From JACPSX01 sp035288405 [NCBI: bacterium] (lineage in GTDB: Bacteria; JACPSX01): DNA of 18,258 bases. Every line of letters starts with the position of its first letter. Position 1 is the stretch's first letter. The stretch spans positions 1 through 18,258 of the forward strand of contig DATEAK010000138.1 in the NCBI GenBank assembly GCA_035288405.1, given 5' to 3'. Under the pieces are notes generated by a model, which was not told the origin of the DNA, did no database searches, and worked only from the letters and a program-made list of their open reading frames with translations. The translations under genes were made by a program, and so were the position numbers. Shown here piece after piece: positions 14,065 to 18,258 of this stretch.

Positions 14065-14855
14065 TGGGGCAATCAGGCCCGCCGCCGATTTCCCTGAAGG
14101 AACGTCTGAAACGGATGAGGCTCCTGAGAATCGTCTCCCCGATTGTTTTCCTGATCGTCTGGGAGCTCGTCGTTCGCACCGGCAAGATCAACCAATTGTT
14201 CCTCCCGTCGCCTGTAGGGGTCATCCAGTCCACTGTGGATATGGTGATGGACGGCTCCCTCATCCGCGCGGTTTTCGCAAGTCTGAAGCGCGTGACCCAG
14301 GGATTCGTGTACGGATCGGCCATCGGTATCCTGATCGGGCTGCTGGTTGGCTGGTCACGGACCATTGAGGATCTTGTGGATCCTATCGTGTCCGCTGTCT
14401 ATCCGATTCCCAAATCGGCACTTTTCCCTTTGTTTCTTCTCTGGTTTGGACTTGGCGATGCTTCCAAAGTTGTTACAATCATGGTGGGCGTCTTATTTCT
14501 CGTCCTCATCAGCACTGTGACTGGGGTGAAAACGATCAACCCCATCCTCCTCAAAGCCGCCAAAGATTTTGGAGCTTCCACTTTTCAGACATTCACGAAG
14601 GTAATCGTCCCCGGAGCCCTGCCGAACATCTTCACCGGGCTGCGCCTGGGAGCCGGGACGGCGCTGATTTTGGTCTTCATTACTGAAATCGAGGCCACGC
14701 GGGAAGGACTTGGATACCTGCTTTGGGAATCGTATCAGTTGATGCAGGTAAAGCAGGTTTTTGCGGGAATTGTGGTCTTCGGCTTGCTGGGGATCTTCAG
14801 TTCGGCTCTTCTCAAGTGGATCGAGAAGGTCGTGTGTCCATGGAGTCAGTACTGA
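14064..14855 (+). CDS. ABC transporter permease (NitT/TauT type)
   Basis: A 263-residue inner-membrane permease. Hydrophobic segments that could span the membrane lie at about 21-39, 79-97, 107-128, 134-153, 194-210 and 232-251. The EAA-loop that docks on the ATPase is seen as KAAKDFGASTFQTFTKVIVP (164-183). It is translationally coupled to the ATPase gene. Together with the two preceding genes it forms a complete three-part importer, presumably acting as a homodimer with two ATPase subunits. Confidence 0.92.
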   Translation: MGQSGPPPISLKERLKRMRLLRIVSPIVFLIVWELVVRTGKINQLFLPSPVGVIQSTVDMVMDGSLIRAVFASLKRVTQGFVYGSAIGILIGLLVGWSRTIEDLVDPIVSAVYPIPKSALFPLFLLWFGLGDASKVVTIMVGVLFLVLISTVTGVKTINPILLKAAKDFGASTFQTFTKVIVPGALPNIFTGLRLGAGTALILVFITEIEATREGLGYLLWESYQLMQVKQVFAGIVVFGLLGIFSSALLKWIEKVVCPWSQY

Positions 14856-14892
14856 TCCGTGGAATCCGGGCCGCAGTCAATAAGGAGGAGCG

Positions 14893-15648
14893 ATGTTGGA
14901 ACCTAAGGCGGAACTCGGAGCGGCTGGACGCGAGGGTGACGGTGCGGGTTCGACGGACCTCAAGCGCACATTAGCCACGGCCTGCCGCATCTTGTCCATG
15001 GAAGGCTACCAGGACATGACCCTGGGGCACATGTCCGCGCGGGAACCTGGCAGTTCGACTTTTTGGATGAAGCCATCAGGTTTCGGTCTGAACGAAATAT
15101 CCCCCGAGATGCTCATTCGTGTTGACCTGGATGGGAAGAAACTTGAAGGGGAAGGGCGCCGCCACATCGAAGTGTTTATTCACAGCGAAATTTACCGGCG
15201 CCGGCCCGATGTCAATGCCGTGCTCCACGGCCATCCTGTGTACGCCACCCTCTTTGGCAGTTCGGATTTTTCGTTGAGGCCCTTGATGCATGAGGGGGCC
15301 TATTTTGCCCCCCATGTTCCGCGTTTTGATCTCACCTCCGATCTCATCATGAACCCGGAGCAGGGACGGGCCGTAGCCGAGGCCCTGGGATCCTACGCGG
15401 CTCTGTTCATGCGGAATCATGGAGTCGTCGTTGTGGGTGAGAGCGCAGAAGAGGCCTGCCTGGCCGCGATCTTTCTTGAGAAGGCCGCCCAGACTCAGCT
15501 GGTGGCCATATCAGCAGGACCCTGCTCCTGGGCAACTCCGGAAGACACGCGGGCGAAGCAAGAACACATCTACCGCAATCTACAGCTCATGAAAGATTTC
15601 TGGGGCTACTTCTGTCGCAAGCTCAGTCGGCTGAATCCAAAGATCTAG
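14893..15648 (+). CDS. Class II aldolase/adducin-family protein (possible aromatic decarboxylase)
   Basis: A 251-residue class II aldolase-fold protein. Metal and catalytic residues are in place: E93 (IEVFIH), H112 and H114 (LHGHPVY) and H176 (MRNHGVVVVG), plus the GHMSAR segment (45-50) near the front. Sugar-phosphate aldolases such as FucA/AraD use this fold, but in aromatic clusters relatives work as metal-dependent decarboxylases, for example of 3,4-dihydroxyphthalate. Beside a UbiD enzyme and an importer, a decarboxylase or retro-aldol role on a hydroxylated aromatic or ring-fission product is more likely than sugar metabolism (inference). TAAGGAGGAG lies just ahead of ATG 14893. A terminator follows at 15741. 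Confidence 0.85.
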   Translation: MLEPKAELGAAGREGDGAGSTDLKRTLATACRILSMEGYQDMTLGHMSAREPGSSTFWMKPSGFGLNEISPEMLIRVDLDGKKLEGEGRRHIEVFIHSEIYRRRPDVNAVLHGHPVYATLFGSSDFSLRPLMHEGAYFAPHVPRFDLTSDLIMNPEQGRAVAEALGSYAALFMRNHGVVVVGESAEEACLAAIFLEKAAQTQLVAISAGPCSWATPEDTRAKQEHIYRNLQLMKDFWGYFCRKLSRLNPKI

Positions 15649-15675
15649 GAGGGTGCTGGAAAAATCACACTCCGT

Positions 15676-15695
15676 GCAACGGCCAACACCGTTGC
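15676..15695 (+). other. Hairpin between the aldolase and ligase genes
   Basis: GCAACGG and CCGTTGC form a 7-base-pair stem around CCAACA. No T-run follows. It lies 28 bases past the aldolase-family stop and 46 bases before the intrinsic terminator, and may protect the transcript end or be an operator. Confidence 0.35.
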
Positions 15696-15740
15696 GCTTC
15701 CCAAAGCACAAGCGACCCGCGCGAGGGCTTGAGGCGGATT

Positions 15741-15767
15741 CCGGCCTTGTGGGAGGCCGGCGTTTTT
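15741..15767 (+). terminator. Intrinsic terminator of the UbiD/ABC operon
   Basis: CCGGCCT and AGGCCGG form a perfect 7-base-pair stem around TGTGGG, followed by CGTTTTT. Only 38 bases separate it from the start of the ligase gene and I see no good promoter there, so the ligase may rely on read-through or on a promoter I cannot recognise. Confidence 0.8.
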
Positions 15768-15805
15768 CATTGGCATGCTAATGAGAGGGGAGCAGGAGGT
15801 CAGCC

Positions 15806-17377
15806 TTGAGCAATCCTGAGATTAGTGTTCCAGATCAGTTTAATATGGTGAAGGTGTTGATTGATGACCACCTGGAAGAAGGGAGGGCTTCCCAACCGGC
15901 GGTGTACTGGCAAGGCAAGACTTTGACCTACCTAAATTTGGCCGAGATGGTGAACCGATGCGGAAACGCTTTGCGCAAGCTCGGGCTCCAAGCGGAACAA
16001 CGGGCTCTCATCATTCTCAATGATTCTCCAAACTTCTTAGCCACTTTCCTGGGAGCCATGAAAATTGGGGCGGTGCCCGTTCCCACAAATCCCCTGGCCA
16101 CGCCTTCCGATTACGAATACTTCCTCAACGACAGCCGGGCAAAAGTGGTAGTGCTGGAAGAAGAATTTCTGGAGAAGATTGAAGCTGTGCTCTCCAACTT
16201 GAAATTTTTGCAGCACGTGGTTGTGGTGGGAAACAATCCGCGAGGCCATGAGTCCTTTTCCAAACTCCTGGAGAGCTGCACCGCCGAGCTCGAATGCTTT
16301 CCGACGCACCGGGACGATGCTTCCTATTGGCTTTACAGCTCGGGGACCACGGGCCAGCCCAAGGGGGTCGTTCATTATCATGGTGACATGATGTATTGCG
16401 TAAACCACTACTCCCGACATGTGATCGACCTGAAGCAAACCGATCGGCTGTTTTCCGCCTCCAAACTTTTTTTTTCCTACGGGCTCGTCAACTCCCTCTA
16501 CCTTCCTCTGTTGGGAGGGGCATCGGTGGTTCTCTACCCGGGACGCCCGGAACCCGAAAGCCTTCTGCAGGTCATCGGGGAGTCTCACCCGACGATCTTC
16601 TTCTCGGTTCCCACTTCCTACGCGGCCATTCTCAGGGAAATGGAAGAGAAGCAGAAGCCGGCCGATCTTTCCTCCGTGCGTCACTGTGTGTCTGCCGGAG
16701 AGGCTCTTCCGCCGGCCATATTGGAGCGTTGGAAAAACCGATTTGGCTTGGAGATTCTCGACGGGGTGGGGTCTACCGAGGGAGGCTATATCTTCATTTC
16801 GAACCGCCCAGGGTCCGTGCGGCTCGGCAGCAGCGGAAAGCTCATCCCTGGATACGAGGCGAGGCTCGTCGATGAATCCGGAGTGGAGGTGAAGGCCGGG
16901 GAGGTGGGCGATCTCCTGCTTCGATCCCCGAGTACGGCGGCTTACTATTGGCACAAAAAGAATAAGAGCACGGAGACCTTTCTGGGGGAGTGGCTTCGAA
17001 CAGGGGACAAATATTACCGGGAGGAAGATGGGTATCATTACTTTGCAGGTCGTAGCGACGACCTGTTCAAGGTGAGTGGAATTTGGGTTTCGCCGATCGA
17101 AATCGAGAAAACCCTCCTGGAGCATGACGCCGTGGCGGAATGTGCGGTCATTTCCAAGGCCGATGAGAACAGTTTGGAAAAGCCGAGGGCGTTCGTTGTT
17201 CTGAAGTCGGGCTACCAGCCCGGCCCCGTGCTTGTCCAGGAGCTGCAGGCGTTTGTGAAGCAGAGGCTTGCGCCCTACAAATACCCGCGCTGGATCGAGT
17301 TCGTCCCGGAACTTCCGCGGACCACCACCGGGAAAGTGCAGCGCTTCAAGCTGAGGGGCGGCAGTAATGTGAATTGA
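15806..17377 (+). CDS. Benzoate-CoA ligase-family aryl-CoA synthetase
   Basis: A 523-residue adenylate-forming enzyme that activates an aromatic acid with ATP and CoA. The ATP loop YSSGTTGQPKG (177-187), GSTE (322-325), TGD (399-401) and the C-terminal adenylation lysine K510 in PRTTTGKVQR are intact. SASKLFFSYGLVNSLYLPL (217-235) and SNRPGSVR are close to benzoate-CoA ligases rather than general acyl-CoA synthetases. After GSTE the usual MLHIF/ALHIY-type run is GGYIF, a change in a segment lining the acid pocket, so the substrate may not be plain benzoate. Start is TTG 15806 with AGGAGGT at 15794-15800. The product would feed the BoxB/PaaA-like oxygenases. It follows a terminator by 38 bases. 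Confidence 0.9.
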   Translation: MSNPEISVPDQFNMVKVLIDDHLEEGRASQPAVYWQGKTLTYLNLAEMVNRCGNALRKLGLQAEQRALIILNDSPNFLATFLGAMKIGAVPVPTNPLATPSDYEYFLNDSRAKVVVLEEEFLEKIEAVLSNLKFLQHVVVVGNNPRGHESFSKLLESCTAELECFPTHRDDASYWLYSSGTTGQPKGVVHYHGDMMYCVNHYSRHVIDLKQTDRLFSASKLFFSYGLVNSLYLPLLGGASVVLYPGRPEPESLLQVIGESHPTIFFSVPTSYAAILREMEEKQKPADLSSVRHCVSAGEALPPAILERWKNRFGLEILDGVGSTEGGYIFISNRPGSVRLGSSGKLIPGYEARLVDESGVEVKAGEVGDLLLRSPSTAAYYWHKKNKSTETFLGEWLRTGDKYYREEDGYHYFAGRSDDLFKVSGIWVSPIEIEKTLLEHDAVAECAVISKADENSLEKPRAFVVLKSGYQPGPVLVQELQAFVKQRLAPYKYPRWIEFVPELPRTTTGKVQRFKLRGGSNVN

Positions 17378-17429
17378 TGCGTCCTCGCGGAAGTTATGGA
17401 GTCTTTTGCAAGAGCATGAGGGGGAAATC

Positions 17430-17582
17430 ATGAACTTTCTTGCCCAAGATTTATCTCATTTCGCCTTTCGATCGGAAATACAGCTTCAGAACCTATGGAA
17501 GCGTAGAGTCCCATCCAGCAACCCGCTGCGGATCTCCCAACAGAGAGCCGTTTGCTTTGGCACCGGGAGAATCGTCCAGTGA
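17430..17582 (+). CDS. Possible small protein of 50 residues, overlapping the next gene
   Basis: An ATG at 17430 with a purine-rich GAGGGGG site (17418-17424) opens a 50-codon frame rich in Arg, Gln and Ser. Its TGA at 17580-17582 overlaps the GTG start of the dehydrogenase in a GTGA arrangement, which is typical of coupled genes. I recognise no family, signal peptide or membrane segment. It could be a real small protein, a leader peptide, or chance in a 200-base gap. Confidence 0.35.
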   Translation: MNFLAQDLSHFAFRSEIQLQNLWKRRVPSSNPLRISQQRAVCFGTGRIVQ

Positions 17583-18258
17583 AAGCCGTTCGGGTTTATG
17601 AGCACGGGGACGTCGACAAGCTCATCCATGAAGAGATCGAGATCCCCCGCGTAGGACCCAACGAAGTATTGATCCAAGTCAAAGCCTGTGCTCTCAATCA
17701 TATCGACCTCTGGGTGCGCGAGGGGCTTCCGACGATGAAGTTCCCCTTGCCTTTAATCCTGGGAGCGGATATTGCCGGGATCGTGGCCGAGGTGGGGGAG
17801 GTTGTCCACCATCTAAACATCGGGGACGCGGTGGTGGTTTCTCCCGGAGTGGGTTGCGGGCACTGCCAGATGTGTCTCTGGGGCCAGGATCATCTGTGCC
17901 GGGAGTACCGTGTGATCGGGGAGATCCGTGACGGCGGATATGCCGAGTACACGGCGGTGCCGGGGAACAACGTTGTTCCCATGCCCACGAACCTTTCCTT
18001 TGAAGAGGCGGCCGGTATCCCCCTGGTTTTCATCACCGCATGGAACATGCTGATCAACAAGGCCAAGGTGAAAGCGGGAGAAGACGTGCTGATCCTCGCA
18101 GCCGGCAGCGGAGTGGGGAGCGCGGGGGTGCAGATCGCAAAGTTCGCGGGTGCTAGAGTGATTGCTACGGCCGGCAGCGATGAAAAACTTGCCCGTGCCC
18201 GTGAGCTGGGCGCTGATGAGGTGATTAATTACAGCCGGGTCGATTTTCTCCAGGAGGT
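17579..18258 (+). CDS. Zinc-type MDR alcohol dehydrogenase/quinone reductase, cut by the right edge
   Basis: The first 226 codons of a medium-chain dehydrogenase/reductase run off the window. The structural zinc site is complete (C-x2-C-x2-C-x7-C in the CGHCQMC segment and the Cys of HLCRE). The catalytic zinc site looks absent: Asn-His (ALNHIDLW) replaces the usual first Cys, and GADIAG replaces the GHE motif. The dinucleotide-binding turn AAGSGVGSAGVQIAK is present. This points to a quinone-reductase or enoyl-reductase-like activity rather than classical alcohol oxidation. GTG 17579 was chosen because KAVRVYEHG is the family's normal N-terminus and GGGAGA lies 8 bases upstream. Its role here, perhaps handling a ring-derived enoyl or hydroxy intermediate, is unknown. 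Confidence 0.85.
   Translation, partial: MKAVRVYEHGDVDKLIHEEIEIPRVGPNEVLIQVKACALNHIDLWVREGLPTMKFPLPLILGADIAGIVAEVGEVVHHLNIGDAVVVSPGVGCGHCQMCLWGQDHLCREYRVIGEIRDGGYAEYTAVPGNNVVPMPTNLSFEEAAGIPLVFITAWNMLINKAKVKAGEDVLILAAGSGVGSAGVQIAKFAGARVIATAGSDEKLARARELGADEVINYSRVDFLQE

Noticed and set aside
12241-14855. Taurine, nitrate or thiamine-precursor importer
   Set aside because: The fold group includes these, but no sulfonate, nitrate or thiamine gene is nearby and all neighbours are aromatic-acid genes; specificity is left open.
16037-17431. Long open frame of 464 codons on the minus strand opposite the ligase gene
   Set aside because: It lies fully antisense to a ligase with intact motifs, has no family features and no ribosome site; it is a shadow of codon bias.
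17579-18258. 6-hydroxycyclohex-1-ene-1-carbonyl-CoA dehydrogenase of the anaerobic benzoyl-CoA route
   Set aside because: No benzoyl-CoA reductase, dienoyl-CoA hydratase or ring hydrolase gene is seen, and the catalytic zinc ligands appear replaced.
1-18258. Mobile elements, CRISPR arrays, tRNA or rRNA genes
   Set aside because: No transposase, integrase, regular spaced repeat or RNA-gene signature was seen on either strand.

Overview
The window reads as an aromatic-acid catabolic island. All 17 genes I support run rightward on the + strand. They code for CoA-thioester aromatic chemistry, a uptake system, and two one-component regulators. Base composition is mid-50s % G+C by eye. Starts are mostly preceded by strong AGGAGG-type sites and include several TTG/GTG codons. 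The transporter's binding protein has a Sec signal peptide without a lipobox cysteine, which fits a diderm (Gram-negative-type) bacterium. I cannot assign a phylum; an uncultured soil or sediment lineage is only a guess. Use of di-iron oxygenases implies at least micro-oxic life.

Layout, left half. A candidate promoter near 211-239 leads into a tight cluster: enoyl-CoA hydratase (370-1152), thiolase (1160-2350), PaaG-type isomerase (2350-3141), BoxB-like di-iron oxygenase (3232-4329), a NuoE-type [2Fe-2S] ferredoxin (4357-4689), a NuoF-like FMN/[4Fe-4S] NADH dehydrogenase subunit (4709-5980) and an aldehyde dehydrogenase (6178-7614). A TetR-type regulator (7818-8432) follows behind its own promoter and palindrome. 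Then comes a second, PaaA-like di-iron protein (8560-9285) and a clear terminator.

Layout, right half. An IclR-type regulator (9599-10375) precedes a palindrome-rich control region and a second operon: UbiD-type decarboxylase (10696-12213), NitT/TauT-type ABC transporter (12241-14855), class II aldolase-type decarboxylase/aldolase (14893-15648) and a terminator. A benzoate-CoA-ligase-family enzyme (15806-17377), a possible 50-residue ORF and the start of an MDR dehydrogenase (17579 to the edge) complete the window.

How it may work together (inference): the ABC system imports an aromatic, perhaps dicarboxylic, acid. The UbiD and/or class II aldolase enzyme removes or moves a carboxylate. The ligase makes the aryl-CoA, and the BoxB-like protein epoxidises the ring. 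Electrons would come from NADH through NuoF- and NuoE-like proteins rather than the usual BoxA or PaaE reductases. The PaaG-like isomerase, aldehyde dehydrogenase, hydratase and thiolase then carry out beta-oxidation-like steps. The mix of box-, paa- and complex-I-type parts is the most unusual thing here. No ring-opening hydrolase (BoxC, or PaaZ hydratase domain) and no 3-hydroxyacyl-CoA dehydrogenase is visible; they may lie outside.
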